Origin: Phycisphaera sp.
GTDB taxonomy: Bacteria; Planctomycetota; Phycisphaerae; Phycisphaerales; Phycisphaeraceae
Assembly: GCA_016125215.1 (NCBI GenBank)
Contig: WGMF01000032.1
Span: 1 to 64,000, forward strand
DNA length: 64,000 nucleotides
Reading direction: 5' to 3'
Part shown: positions 8,291-18,485 of the stretch, one piece after another
Position numbering within the stretch: position 1 is the stretch's first letter
How the letters are laid out: every line of letters starts with the position of its first letter
Position numbers and translations under genes: made by a program
The notes under the pieces: model-generated
Database searches by the model: none
Told to the model about the DNA's origin: nothing
Seen by the model: only the letters and a program-made list of their open reading frames with translations

Positions 8291-9436
8291 TTACCGGATC
8301 GACAGGGTGTTCGTCGATGTTCTGATCAGCGGGAAACCGTGCAACCCCGTCAAAGAACTGACGATCAGCTGATCGCCGCGGATCGCGGGTGGGCATAGGT
8401 GGTCAGCAGCGGCAGGCAGAGCCCCCAGAGGCAAGCCGTTCGCGGCGTCAAACAATTGGATCGTGCCGGTCGAATCCATCACGCAAACATATTGACCCGC
8501 CAGCAACAGGGGTGAGAACGGCGGGGCGTAGGCTCCCCCGCGCAGTTGATGAAGCTCGGACCAGTAGACACCCGGCGCGACGCGTTGTTCCCATATCTTC
8601 GAACCGGTATCCGCATTCAGACAGATGATCAATCCGGCATGGCCCGGATCGCCGAGCAGCCAGTAAACGCGATCACCCGCCCAGATGGGCATGATGCGCT
8701 GGAAGACGCGGTTGGCCATCTCGGGTTGACAGACCCATTGCGTGGTCTGGTCGGCGGTGTTGATGCAGCGCAACCGCCAGTGCGGCTCACGTTCCACCTG
8801 AAGCTGATAACGCTCATCGGCTGAGAGCAGTTCGAGGGAGCTGGCGTCGAACCGCAACAATCGGCCGGTGTCGGGATTCACCAGTTGCCATGCATCGTCG
8901 CCCCGCCGGCGCGGCATGTAGATCGGTGTGGAACCGATGATGACACCGTCCAGACGAAAGTCTGACAGCGGTGGAAGTTGCTTCACAATCTCTCCGTGCG
9001 TGGCCCCGAGCGTGATGCAGCCGCGGTCATAAAGATGCACATTATCGTTGCGCGGATCGACCGCGAGATGGCAATAGCTTCGCACGTTGCGCGACCAGGC
9101 GATCTTCCCATCCGTCGGATCGACACAGACCACCAGCAGCCGCCAGTCAGTGGTTTGGCCGTAAGGGCTGACGGCAGGGAGAGCGTCTGCGCGCCCCGGT
9201 GCGTTTTTTGATGCGTTAGGCAGTTGCAGGAGATAGTAGGCACGATACAAGCCGATAGCCGCTTCGAGTGCTTCACCGTCAAAATCAAGCTGCCATTCCA
9301 CGGATGTGGGGGTCCGTGGGAGGTTTCGCGTCAGGTGCATGGGGGCTATCGGTGGGCCGGTCATGGACGAGTTGGCCATATCCTCGGCACACCCGGCCAT
9401 CAACAGCAATCCCAGCATCGCCGCGCCACATTTCAT
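8291..9436 (-). CDS. Lipoprotein with PQQ-type beta-propeller repeats
   Basis: ATG at 9436 begins a lipoprotein signal (MKCGAAMLGLLLMAGC, lipobox LMAGC). The 381-residue protein has recurring propeller-blade phrases: VCVDPTDGKIAWSRNV, LVNPDTGRLLRFD, CLNADTGSKIWEQRV and LFDAANGLPLGAL. These match the quinoprotein/YncE/BamB type of WD-like repeat, although no PQQ-binding residues can be assigned. Likely location is the periplasmic face of a membrane; a scaffold or assembly role is possible, but function is unknown. A start further upstream at 9481 would bury the signal and is less likely. Confidence 0.75.
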   Translation of the reverse strand: MKCGAAMLGLLLMAGCAEDMANSSMTGPPIAPMHLTRNLPRTPTSVEWQLDFDGEALEAAIGLYRAYYLLQLPNASKNAPGRADALPAVSPYGQTTDWRLLVVCVDPTDGKIAWSRNVRSYCHLAVDPRNDNVHLYDRGCITLGATHGEIVKQLPPLSDFRLDGVIIGSTPIYMPRRRGDDAWQLVNPDTGRLLRFDASSLELLSADERYQLQVEREPHWRLRCINTADQTTQWVCQPEMANRVFQRIMPIWAGDRVYWLLGDPGHAGLIICLNADTGSKIWEQRVAPGVYWSELHQLRGGAYAPPFSPLLLAGQYVCVMDSTGTIQLFDAANGLPLGALPAAADHLCPPAIRGDQLIVSSLTGLHGFPLIRTSTNTLSIR

Positions 9437-9695
9437 CTCTGCGTTCTCAGGTGGCTGGACAACAGCAACCCGCCGTCCCATGGATTAGACCATAAGACCC
9501 GTCAAGGGTTCCCGACTCCAGAAGAAAAACGGGATCGGTTTGCCGGGGTGCCTCATGGCGTGGCCACGAAGGCCGCCAGGGGTGACGGTCGCCACTCAAA
9601 CGGGCCTGGCGGTTGGCACAATCCGTGCGTGCCCCGGACGGCTCGCCCGCGCATGGCACAAGTAAAACGCTCGACGCAGACGGAATCCCTCTGCC

Positions 9696-10052
9696 CTAAG
9701 CCTCGACGTCAAGGTGGCGGTAAAGCGGGGAATCGCCCGGCTGGGCCGATGCTTCCGGGCCGGGGGCCTTCTCGAACGCCGAGCGTTCGGGCTTGGCCTT
9801 CTGATGCGGGTTCTTAGGCGTGTCGCGGGGGTTGCCGTGGTCGGGCACCTGGCTGTCGATGTGCAACTGCGCCGGCGACTCGAACTCGTCGCCCTCGTCG
9901 AGGGCCTGCATGTGGGTTTCGAGCAGTTCCTTCATCCGTCGGGCCTGGGCTTCGGACTGGTTGCGGGAACGGTCGATGCGGCGGGCGGTCTGCTGCGCGT
10001 TGAGCGCGGTCTGCGCGACGCCGGCGGCGGGTGTGGTGCCAAGTGAAGACAT
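9696..10052 (-). CDS. Hypothetical protein, small hydrophilic helical
   Basis: 118 residues. The first 60 look like an amphipathic helix rich in Ala, Gln and Arg (TALNAQQTARRIDRSRNQSE). The remainder is Pro-, Asp- and His-rich and probably disordered. No domain is recognised and there is no signal peptide. Residue composition looks like protein rather than an antisense shadow, but there is no clear ribosome-binding site. It follows nusG on the same strand at a distance of about 290 bases, where many genomes would have rplK. Confidence 0.5.
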   Translation of the reverse strand: MSSLGTTPAAGVAQTALNAQQTARRIDRSRNQSEAQARRMKELLETHMQALDEGDEFESPAQLHIDSQVPDHGNPRDTPKNPHQKAKPERSAFEKAPGPEASAQPGDSPLYRHLDVEA

Positions 10053-10121
10053 CGGGAAAGTCCGGGGAAAGTCCGTGAACGGTTCCGGGGGCAGGTCCGG
10101 GGGTGGTTCCGGGGGTCCGAT
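10053..10121. repeat. Tandem GTCCGGGG / TTCCGGGGG cluster
   Basis: Several imperfect units of (G)(T)TCCGGGG(G) follow each other between the hypothetical gene and nusG. The rest of 10122-10339 is G-rich, with no gene visible. A 6-bp hairpin (ATGACC/GGTCAT, 10328-10343) overlaps the nusG stop. These words are partial copies of the CCCCCGGAAGTT motif found elsewhere in the window. Confidence 0.45.
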
Positions 10122-10339
10122 AGAGTCGTGGACGGTGGCCTGCTATCGCATGTATCGGCTAAATTGCACCGGGCAATGAAAATTGTTCGCGGGGGTGCGA
10201 TTAGGGGACGTGAGGGGGGCTATGGAGTGGGATTCCACGCCCGGGGAGGGAGATGAAAGGGGTATAGGGCTGATACGGGGCAGGGGGACCGGCGATGATT
10301 CCGGGGGCATCGCCGGCTTTATGAGGGATGACCAATGGG

Positions 10340-10990
10340 TCATTCCTCCTCGGCTTTTTCGATGACCCAGTGCTCGACCTCGATAGGGGTGGCACGGCCG
10401 AAGATGGTGGCAATGACGCGGACCTTGCCCTGTTGCGGGAGCAGTTCGTCCACGGTGCCCTCCATGCTCTCGAAGGGGCCTTCCTTGATCTTGATGTGGT
10501 CGCCCTTCTGGAACGCCATCTTGACCTCGGCCGGTTCCTCCTCGGGGGCTTTCGATGCCGCGAGCATCTTTTCGACCTCGTGCAGGGGCATGGGTGACGG
10601 CCGGCCCGCGGTGCCGATGAACTCGCCCACGCCGGTGGTCTCTTTCACGAGGAAGAAGATGTCCTGCGAGATGCGTCCGTCGGGTTCGAGCTGCATCTCG
10701 ACGAAGACGTAGCCGGGGTAGAGTTTCTTGAGGACGATCTTCTGTTTGCCGGCCTTGACGGTCTTGATCTTTTCGGTGGGGACGAGGATGCGGTTGACCA
10801 GGTGCTCGAAGCCCTCGATCTTGATCTTGCGCAGGAGGGTTTCCTTGACGTAGTCCTCCTTGTTGGAGGCGACGCGGAGAACGAACCAGCTCATGCCCGG
10901 CATCACGAGCGGCTCTTCACCGGACATCTTGTCGGTGGTGCCGAGGGTGGTTTCGACCGGGCTTTGTTCGTCGTGTGTTTCTTCGGGCAT
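10340..10990 (-). CDS. nusG: Transcription termination/antitermination factor NusG
   Basis: Binds RNA polymerase and links it to Rho or ribosomal protein S10. An NGN domain (WFVLRVASNKEDYVKE, then LYPGYVFVEM) covers about residues 33-140. A KOW domain (FQKGDHIKIKEGPFESMEG) lies near 155-185. The chosen ATG gives 216 residues with an acidic N-terminal extension of about 30 residues; a start nearer the domain (10927 or later) is possible because no ribosome-binding site decides it. It follows secE in the usual order, but rplK does not follow. Confidence 0.95.
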   Translation of the reverse strand: MPEETHDEQSPVETTLGTTDKMSGEEPLVMPGMSWFVLRVASNKEDYVKETLLRKIKIEGFEHLVNRILVPTEKIKTVKAGKQKIVLKKLYPGYVFVEMQLEPDGRISQDIFFLVKETTGVGEFIGTAGRPSPMPLHEVEKMLAASKAPEEEPAEVKMAFQKGDHIKIKEGPFESMEGTVDELLPQQGKVRVIATIFGRATPIEVEHWVIEKAEEE

Positions 10991-11089
10991 GGTGGGATCG
11001 GGGGAGATGGGGGTGGGTAGAAGACTTGAAGGTGGTTTGGGCCTGCCTGATCCCACCGCAGGACGCGGCGGGCATTGCAGTTTGTCTGA

Positions 11090-11857
11090 TTAGCCGCCGA
11101 AAAGGTTTTTGAAGAACTCGGTAACAGGCGGGTTGCCCTCGAGGACGTGCATGCGGACGAAGCCCTCGGCAAACGCAAGGTCGACGACGAGCAGGAGCAC
11201 CGCCATCATGACCGTGCCGCAGATGACGATCCACGTCGAGCCCATGACCTCGCGTTTGGTCGGCCAGTTGACCTTCTTCATCTCCGCCTCGGTGGCAATC
11301 ATGAAGTCGACGATGTTGGGCTTGTTGAGCAGGTAGTAGACCAGGGCCCCGAAGACGAGGATGATCCCGACGCTCACGCCGGCCTGAATGTAGAGGCGGT
11401 TGGTGTAGGCCCAACTGGCTTCGGTCTCGAACTTGATGGTCTGCTGGTCGACGCGGACATTGGCCGGCGGGTCGGGCTGCTCGATGGCGGTGTTGCCCGA
11501 CTGCTTGGCGGCCACGCGGTTCATGAGCACACGCATGTTGGCGGGCGTGAGTGAAAAAGTCTGGCCGTTGAGGTCCGTGAGGGTGAAACCGGTGGGCTGG
11601 TTGCCCGGTCCGACCTGGACATCGATCTTGCGGATGGTGGCAATATTGGCAATGGGCAGGTTCTGGTCTCGGCCCCACTCGGCCAGGTTCTGGGAGACCA
11701 TGGACGAGGAAGCGGAAATGACGGATCGGCCGGTGCCGACCGCCCCGAGTTCGCCCCACAACCAGGCCACGCCAGCCAGAACGAGCACCCCGACGCCGAC
11801 GCCCGAGAGCAGCCGCGTCCAATAGCCTTGACCGGATTTGTAGATGGCAAGCGACAT
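11090..11857 (-). CDS. secE: Preprotein translocase subunit SecE, extended form
   Basis: The SecE core is at the C terminus: EMKKVNWPTKREV at about 191-203, followed by one membrane helix. SecE clamps SecY in the Sec translocon. Bacterial SecE is often 60-130 residues, whereas this has 255. The extra N-terminal part has membrane helices near 17-36 and 152-172 enclosing an extracytoplasmic domain of about 110 residues (contains GFTLTDLNGQTFSLTPANM). The gene lies between tRNA-Trp and nusG, the classical position. Confidence 0.93.
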   Translation of the reverse strand: MSLAIYKSGQGYWTRLLSGVGVGVLVLAGVAWLWGELGAVGTGRSVISASSSMVSQNLAEWGRDQNLPIANIATIRKIDVQVGPGNQPTGFTLTDLNGQTFSLTPANMRVLMNRVAAKQSGNTAIEQPDPPANVRVDQQTIKFETEASWAYTNRLYIQAGVSVGIILVFGALVYYLLNKPNIVDFMIATEAEMKKVNWPTKREVMGSTWIVICGTVMMAVLLLVVDLAFAEGFVRMHVLEGNPPVTEFFKNLFGG

Positions 11858-12018
11858 AGCGTTGGACTCTAACCCAAGTTGGACAAGACAGACAAATCAA
11901 GACAGCCCACACGAGACTCACGGGCCACGAACCCCACGGGGTGATGCCAAGTCAGAGAACCCCGGGACGACTGTCGTGAGCCGTCCGGGGCCGATGACGG
12001 GCTTCCAATCCGGGGAAG

Positions 12019-12091
12019 CACGCCAGGCAGGAATCGAACCCGCAACCTGCCGATTTGGAATCGGCTGCTCTACCAGTTGAGCTACTGGCGT
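12019..12091 (-). tRNA. tRNA-Trp (anticodon CCA)
   Basis: The reverse complement gives a 73-base cloverleaf: acceptor ACGCCAG with CTGGCGT, anticodon loop ATTCCAAAT centred on CCA, and T loop GGTTCGATTCC. CCA is not encoded at the 3' end. It lies between rpmG and secE, as in many bacteria. Confidence 0.95.
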
Positions 12092-12207
12092 CCGAAGTTC
12101 CGGGGAAACAGTCCCGGTATGTCTTCTATCGGTTCGCGGGCGGCTACCCTTCGTCGGGTCCTGCCGGGCATCGCAGCGCTAGCTTGCGTTCGCGTACCTG
12201 CGTTCGC

Positions 12208-12387
12208 TTACTTGCGCTTGATCTTATGCAGCGTGTGCTTGCGCAGCTTGGGCGAATACTTCTTCATGCCGGCCTTGAGCTTCTCCGGGATCCCGCCCTT
12301 GACGTTCACGGGCGTGCGGTAGTTCAGGTCGCCGGTCTCCGAGCACTGGAGCCAGACGTATTCGACTGCTTCGGCTTTTTTGGCCAT
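12208..12387 (-). CDS. rpmG: 50S ribosomal protein L33
   Basis: 59 residues, highly basic, ending KYSPKLRKHTLHKIKRK as L33 does. It is the zinc-free type: the stretch CSETGDLNYRT has a single Cys instead of paired CxxC motifs. The start is the ATG giving MAKKAEAVEYVW; the preceding in-frame codons do not match the family. It is between tuf and tRNA-Trp on the same strand, consistent with one translation-related transcription unit. Confidence 0.95.
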   Translation of the reverse strand: MAKKAEAVEYVWLQCSETGDLNYRTPVNVKGGIPEKLKAGMKKYSPKLRKHTLHKIKRK

Positions 12388-12437
12388 GGCGGGGTTCTCG
12401 GTTAGGCGGACTTCCCCGATCAATACCCTGGGTTAAC

Positions 12438-12480
12438 GGGAAACTTCAGGGAAAACTTCCGGGAAAACTTCCGGGGGGGG
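12438..12480. repeat. Three tandem GGGAAAACTTCC units after tuf
   Basis: Between the tuf stop and rpmG, the unit GGGAAA(A)CTTC(C) occurs three times and ends in a run of G. The last unit contains an exact copy of AACTTCCGGGGG (12466-12477). Each unit is weakly self-complementary (GGAA/TTCC). It could be a weak terminator or simply slippage expansion. Confidence 0.6.
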
Positions 12481-12482
12481 GG

Positions 12483-13688
<1,206 letters not shown>

Positions 13689-13869
13689 TGCTTCGAATCT
13701 CCGTCGTTTCGGGCCTGCTGACCGGGTCGGCCCACGCGGACCGAACCCCGACAAGTAAACCCCGTGTTGGATCGATACACCGGGGCAACGCCCACCACGG
13801 GCGAGTCCCACATCCTACACGAACAATCCTCACCAGAGCAAATCGCTCGGTCCAGAATGATCCGTGACA

Positions 13870-13941
<72 letters not shown>

Positions 13942-14207
13942 ACACCTCGGGCTGACCGGACAAAGAACGGGGCGTCAGATCGGTCCACTTACCAATCCAC
14001 GACGCCCCAAGCCTGCCCACCCGGACAGCCCATCAGTCGGCAATCTAGCCGGGGGGCATAGACAAGTCAAACCCGGCGATACGGACCCGACAAAACCGAC
14101 CCGATACGGGCTACCGGATCGCTGGCCTTTTCGTTACAATCGGACCCGGTGTCAGAAATTGACACCCAATCACCCGCGTGTTACCGGTTTTTCGATCAGG
14201 GTCAACG

Positions 14208-15053
14208 ATGCAACGGCTAGCCGTTTGGAATCTCCTGCTCGCCGCTGCGGTCTGTAGCCTGGCCACCGATCCCGCGCGGGGGGCCTTCATCAGTGAAATC
14301 TCTTTTGCGTCCCGCACTTCGCCCTCCGGTCAGACGATCCCGCGTTACGTCGAAATCTCCGCCGCAAAGAACGCAGGTCCGCTCGACCTGGTCATCACCG
14401 ATGCGCGGAGCTCCCCCAACTCATTCGGCAGGGTCTTGGAAGTCGTCCACCTGCCCTCCGGCCCCGATGTCCGGCTTGTGGCGTTGCACACTTCGTCACA
14501 ACCCGGTTGGCCTTCAGGCCTCTACCCGCTCGACGTACCCAGCCCGACGCCCGGACTGTTCACGGACCACACGCAAGACAGCGCACTGACCTACTCTGTA
14601 ACCTCGCTGAGTTTTATCCTGTTTGACCGCACGACCACGGTCCAACCCTACAGTTCCATCCAAGTCCAGACCGCTGCGTGGCAATCGGCGAATGTGCTGG
14701 ACGCGCTCACGGTCGGGCCGACGGGGAGCACATGGACGAGCACACTCGACCCGACCTCGAGCCTGCTGTCCCTGGGAACCTCTGATGATCTGCTGACCAC
14801 ACCCGCCACTTCGAAAACCTGGCCGACCGCCACAAGCAGCATGACCTATCTCACCGGCCATACCAACCCCAACTCATACACCCTGGCCAACATCAACTAC
14901 ACCCTCAACCCCGGCTTGGCGAACCTGCCTTTCAGTGGCTCGCAAAACCATCTCCCCGAACCGGGCACCCCCGTGCTTCTAGCTGTGGGATCACTCCTGG
15001 CTTGCGGTCGAAATCGCTGTGGGGGTTGGAAATCCCCATCCCACGGCGTATGA
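14208..15053 (+). CDS. Secreted PEP-CTERM protein
   Basis: 281 residues. The ATG at 14208, preceded by AGGG, begins a signal peptide (MQRLAVWNLLLAAAVCSLA). The body is rich in Ser and Thr and has no recognised domain. The C terminus has the sorting tripartite signal: LPEPGTP, a short hydrophobic stretch VLLAVGSLLA, then Arg residues. PEP-CTERM proteins are cleaved by an exosortase (none here) and exported, often to an extracellular matrix. An upstream GTG at 14178 would spoil the signal. Confidence 0.75.
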   Translation: MQRLAVWNLLLAAAVCSLATDPARGAFISEISFASRTSPSGQTIPRYVEISAAKNAGPLDLVITDARSSPNSFGRVLEVVHLPSGPDVRLVALHTSSQPGWPSGLYPLDVPSPTPGLFTDHTQDSALTYSVTSLSFILFDRTTTVQPYSSIQVQTAAWQSANVLDALTVGPTGSTWTSTLDPTSSLLSLGTSDDLLTTPATSKTWPTATSSMTYLTGHTNPNSYTLANINYTLNPGLANLPFSGSQNHLPEPGTPVLLAVGSLLACGRNRCGGWKSPSHGV

Positions 15054-15134
15054 TATTTGGCCCGGATAGGCGGCACGCGGTTCAAGACCCGCACGATCCT
15101 CAGTCAGTGAGCACAATTCACCCCGGTATCCGTC

Positions 15135-15398
15135 ATGACTTCTCCCACCCAGACCGACCCCCAGCCCGCCAGCGTCCACGCACGTGTGGCGGCGGTCATC
15201 GAACGCATCCGGCCGGCGGTCCAGTCCGACGGCGGGGATGTCGAACTCGTCGAAGTCACCAAGGAAGGGATTGCCCGCGTCCGTCTGCACGGCGCGTGCG
15301 TGGGATGCCCGTCGAGCACCATCACCCTCCAGATGGGCATCGAACGCAATATCCGTGAAAAGGTGCCCGAGGTCACGGCGGTGCAGCAGGTCCTCTGA
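15135..15398 (+). CDS. NifU-like iron-sulfur scaffold/carrier protein
   Basis: An 87-residue protein consisting of a NifU C-terminal domain. IRPAVQSDGGDVELVEV and the cluster-binding CxxC in GACVGCPSST are intact. Such proteins carry nascent Fe-S clusters to apo-proteins in the cytoplasm. It stands alone between the PEP-CTERM gene and csrA; no suf or isc genes are near. Confidence 0.92.
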   Translation: MTSPTQTDPQPASVHARVAAVIERIRPAVQSDGGDVELVEVTKEGIARVRLHGACVGCPSSTITLQMGIERNIREKVPEVTAVQQVL

Positions 15399-15589
15399 AT
15401 CCGTCGCGGCGCGAAATCCTCAAATCGAAGGTCCGATACCTCCCCCATCTCGTCATGATTGGCCCGTCTGACCGATAGGCCCTAAACACCTGCCCCCGAT
15501 CAAGCCGATCCTGATCCCAGACCGGGCAGGCTTTTAGGACGGACCCAAGGACTCGCGCCCCCGAAGACGGTGCAAGGAGTGCACGAAAA

Positions 15590-15784
15590 ATGCTGGCGCT
15601 GACCCGACGCATCGGTGAAGAGATCGTGATCGGCGACCCCGCCAAACCGCTGGGCGTCATCCGCGTCGTCGAGATCCACGGCGACAAGGTCCGATTGTCC
15701 TTCGACTTCCCCAAAGACACGCAGATCAACCGCAAAGAACTCGCTGAGCAGAAAGCCCGGGGCCAGAACAATCACAACGGTTGA
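15590..15784 (+). CDS. csrA: Carbon storage regulator CsrA
   Basis: A 64-residue RNA-binding repressor of translation: MLALTRRIGEEIVIGD, then IRVVEIHGDKVRLSFDFP. The family usually has VRIGIxAP at the last position; here it is VRLSFDFP, a modest change in the RNA-binding edge strand. AAGGAG precedes the start by about 9 bases. CsrA often controls flagella and carbon metabolism; the window has only a FlgI-like protein. A palindrome (GCAAAATTTTGC, 15827-15838) lies downstream. Confidence 0.9.
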   Translation: MLALTRRIGEEIVIGDPAKPLGVIRVVEIHGDKVRLSFDFPKDTQINRKELAEQKARGQNNHNG

Positions 15785-15852
15785 TTAGGGTGTCCCCCGC
15801 CCCCTCCCCGCAAAACTTTGCCTCCCGCAAAATTTTGCATCCACCTCACCAA

Positions 15853-15926
15853 TGGGCCCGGCGTGAGTCGAACACGCGACCTCACCCTTATCAGGGGTGC
15901 GCTCTAGCCAACTGAGCTACGAGCCC
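15853..15926 (-). tRNA. tRNA-Ile (anticodon GAT)
   Basis: A 74-base cloverleaf on the reverse complement: acceptor GGGCTCG with CGGGCCC, anticodon loop CTGATAA, and T arm GTGTTCGACTCAC. CCA is not encoded. Confidence 0.94.
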
Positions 15927-16292
15927 GAACAGACCCACCATTGTGGGCCAATCCCAGCATCGGGTCAAGTCACACCGAACCTCAAACCGGTATCCAGCAC
16001 GGTATCGGCTTTTCTTTCGCGCCCCGGGACAGGCGTCACGCCGGCAAAGCCTCACACAGACCCCGCTGCCTCATCGGATTTTGCAATCAATCCCGAGCGA
16101 TCGGAGCGAGTTGAAAGGCTCGCCCTGTGAACCGGAACCCTGGTCTGCGAAGCCTTGGCGCAGCAGACTCTCAGACGCCCACCGAAGACAGCCGGCACGG
16201 GTTAACCTTTTGTCCGAACCGGGGTGCCCGTGATTAACCGCGGGTAACACTCTGTAAGGTTGGGCGCAACTCGGGCAGGACGTGATGGCCTC
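15927..16292. other. Gap without a recognisable gene
   Basis: 366 bases between tRNA-Ile and dut (convergent side). The possible reading frames are Arg/Pro/Ser-rich and lack starts, domains or ribosome-binding sites. A short imperfect stem (CTGCG/CGCAG, around 16144-16163) is the only structure noticed. Confidence 0.5.
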
Positions 16293-16781
16293 TCAATGCC
16301 CCGTATGCCCGAAGCCGCCCGTGCCGCGGTCTGTGGGCGGGAGTTGGGCGACCTCTTGCCACGCGGTGCGGGGGACGGGGGTGATGAGCATCTGGGCGAT
16401 GCGCATGCCGCGCGTGATGGTGAAGGGTTCTTTGCCGAGGTTGATGAGCGGGACTTTGACTTCGCCTCGATAGTCGGCGTCGATCGTGCCGGGGGCGTTA
16501 ATCATGGTGATGCCGTGCTTGGCGGCGAGACCCGAGCGGGGTCGGACCTGGGCTTCGTAGCCCACGGGCACCGCCACCGCAAAACCGCAGGGCACCAGCG
16601 TGATGTCGCCGGGTTGGATCACGAGTGGATCATCATCGGAGACACAAGCGTGCAGGTCCATGCCCGCGGCGTGTGCGGTCTGGTAGGAGGGCAGCGGCAG
16701 GTCGTCGTTGCCTTGAAGGCGCTGGATTGCCACGGATAGCGCGTCGGTCACGGTGAGGTCGTGTGTGGGTGTCGTGGTCAT
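16293..16781 (-). CDS. dut: dUTP diphosphatase
   Basis: Hydrolyses dUTP to dUMP, limiting uracil in DNA and feeding dTMP synthesis. All five trimeric dUTPase motifs are visible in 162 residues: [34 protein letters not shown] and the Gly-rich C-terminal [11 protein letters not shown] that closes over the active site. The start is supported by GGAAG eight bases upstream. Confidence 0.97.
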   Translation of the reverse strand: MTTTPTHDLTVTDALSVAIQRLQGNDDLPLPSYQTAHAAGMDLHACVSDDDPLVIQPGDITLVPCGFAVAVPVGYEAQVRPRSGLAAKHGITMINAPGTIDADYRGEVKVPLINLGKEPFTITRGMRIAQMLITPVPRTAWQEVAQLPPTDRGTGGFGHTGH

Positions 16782-16895
16782 CGTGATGCTTCCGGGTCAG
16801 GCGGACGACGGGATTTCACAGCCATCAAGATCGCGAGTGGGTTTCAAAGACGAGGGGATCAATCGGCGACACACGGCGGGACGGACGCTTGAAGG

Positions 16896-17465
16896 TCAAC
16901 CCGGCGCGTTGCCCGGTTTCCACTTGATCGAGCAGCCGACGGCGGGCTTTTGTGTGGTCGGGATGGTCTTGCCTTCGAGCACCGCGTCGAGCGCAGAGCG
17001 GAGGTCGGCCCCCGTGGCCGGCGTGCCTGATTTGGGGCGGGTGTCGTCCATCTGTCCGCTGTAGACGAGTTTTTGCTGCGCGTCGAAGACGAGGAACGTC
17101 GGCGTACACTGGGCCTTGTAGGCCTTGGCCACCGATTGCGTTTCGTCGTAGAGGTAAGGGAACGTGTAGCCCCGCTTGGCTTTTTCTTCTTTCATTTTTG
17201 CAGGGCTGTCGTCGGGGTAGTTCGTGACATCGTTGGAAGAGATCGCCACGACGCCCACGCCCCCGGGCTGGTATTCCTGGCCGATCTTCGCCATCTGCTC
17301 AGCCACGTGGACGACATAGGGGCAGTGGTTGCAGACCCACATGACGAGCAGGGCTTTTTTATTTTTGAAGTCGGCCAGGCAAACGGTCTTGCCCTCGGTG
17401 TCGGGCAGGGCAAAGTCAGGCGCGATCGAACCGAGCGGCAGCGTGTCGGTCGTGGTGTGGGGCAT
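16896..17465 (-). CDS. Thioredoxin-like / AhpC-TSA family redox protein
   Basis: 189 residues with a thioredoxin fold: IAPDFALPDTEGKTVCLADF, then a CNHCP redox pair in VMWVCNHCPYV, and the cis-Pro region AQCTPTFLVFD. AGGAG sits about 9 bases before ATG 17465. There is no signal peptide, so it is cytoplasmic. CNHC-type members of this family occur as stand-alone redoxins of unknown substrate. It is divergent from the SCO gene. Confidence 0.88.
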   Translation of the reverse strand: MPHTTTDTLPLGSIAPDFALPDTEGKTVCLADFKNKKALLVMWVCNHCPYVVHVAEQMAKIGQEYQPGGVGVVAISSNDVTNYPDDSPAKMKEEKAKRGYTFPYLYDETQSVAKAYKAQCTPTFLVFDAQQKLVYSGQMDDTRPKSGTPATGADLRSALDAVLEGKTIPTTQKPAVGCSIKWKPGNAPG

Positions 17466-17630
17466 GGTGAGGGTCTCCTGCGGGCGTGGATCACCGGATG
17501 AAAAGCGTTGTGTCGGCCTGATGGAACCGCTACACGGGGAGTATAGAATGCCCGGTTGCGATCTCAACAGCCAGCGGTGCAAAACACGCTGGACGGGCTG
17601 AATTCACACGGTTCACACGAGGACAACACG

Positions 17631-18485
17631 ATGACACGCTTCGGCATCACGACACTGGCCCTGACAGCCCCGCTCTTGCTCGCAGCCTGCGGCGACCGCG
17701 GCGCGAACCCCAACGCCCAGGCGCAATCCGGCTCGGCTGGTGCCGCAAACAAAGAGGTCAGACAGGTCGAGGGCGAAATCCCCCCGTGCTGCCAGGTCGA
17801 CCCGGCTTCCGATCAACAGAACAACGCGCTGGCACAGTCCATCGCACAGAAGGTCAAGGAAACCGAATCGGCAACAAGTGTTCAATCAACCCCACAACCC
17901 ACGCAAGTCAGCGAAACCGCGGAGACACCCACGGCTTCGCAGGTCCGACGGGGCGATTGGATCGAACCCGACAAGCGATCATCACCCTACAACCTCGACT
18001 TCGGCGTCACCGACCAGGACGGCAAGCACTTCCAACTCAATGAGCTCGTCGGCAAGCCCATCGCGCTGACGTTCATCTTCACCACCTGCCCGAACCCGAA
18101 CATGTGCCCGCTCACCTCGGTGACGATGGCAGACCTCGAAAAGCGCGTCGTCGCCGCCGGCCTTGCTGATAATGTCCAACTGCTGCTGTTCTCCTACGAC
18201 CCGCTCACGGACACCCCGGAAGTTTTGAAAAAATACGCAGAAGAAAAGGGCTTCTCCCTCCAGTCCTCGCGCTTCCTCCGACCCGACCCCGACGACTTCC
18301 GCGGTCTGCTCAACGAATTGCAGATCGGCTTTGCGTTGACTTCCGGGGGCCAGATCAACCACCGCATGGAGTTGCTGGTCCTCGACGCCCGGGGCCGATT
18401 CGTCCGCGACTACATGGGCGACATCTGGGACAACGCCGACGTGCTCGACGACCTTCAAAAACTCGTCGCGGAAGAGAAGCATTAA
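17631..18485 (+). CDS. SCO1/SenC family lipoprotein (copper delivery / thiol redox)
   Basis: 284 residues. A lipobox (LLLAAC) makes it a lipoprotein facing the periplasm. A linker of about 110 residues holds a CC pair (IPPCCQVDP). The SCO domain follows from about 120: FGVTDQDGKHFQLNELVGK and FIFTTCPNPNMCPLTS, with the conserved His probably in INHRMELLVLD. SCO proteins insert copper into cytochrome oxidase CuA sites. The cysteines are spaced CX5C rather than the classical CX3C, a variant seen in a subgroup of the family. GAGG precedes the start. Its TAA stop lies in repeat B. Confidence 0.85.
   Translation: MTRFGITTLALTAPLLLAACGDRGANPNAQAQSGSAGAANKEVRQVEGEIPPCCQVDPASDQQNNALAQSIAQKVKETESATSVQSTPQPTQVSETAETPTASQVRRGDWIEPDKRSSPYNLDFGVTDQDGKHFQLNELVGKPIALTFIFTTCPNPNMCPLTSVTMADLEKRVVAAGLADNVQLLLFSYDPLTDTPEVLKKYAEEKGFSLQSSRFLRPDPDDFRGLLNELQIGFALTSGGQINHRMELLVLDARGRFVRDYMGDIWDNADVLDDLQKLVAEEKH

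Noticed and set aside
9612-9628. Sigma-54-like site TTGGCAC...GTGC
   Set aside because: The -12 half does not match TTGC and no plus-strand gene follows.
15943-16233. A 96-codon frame between tRNA-Ile and dut
   Set aside because: Arg/Ser/Pro-rich composition, no ribosome-binding site and no domain.
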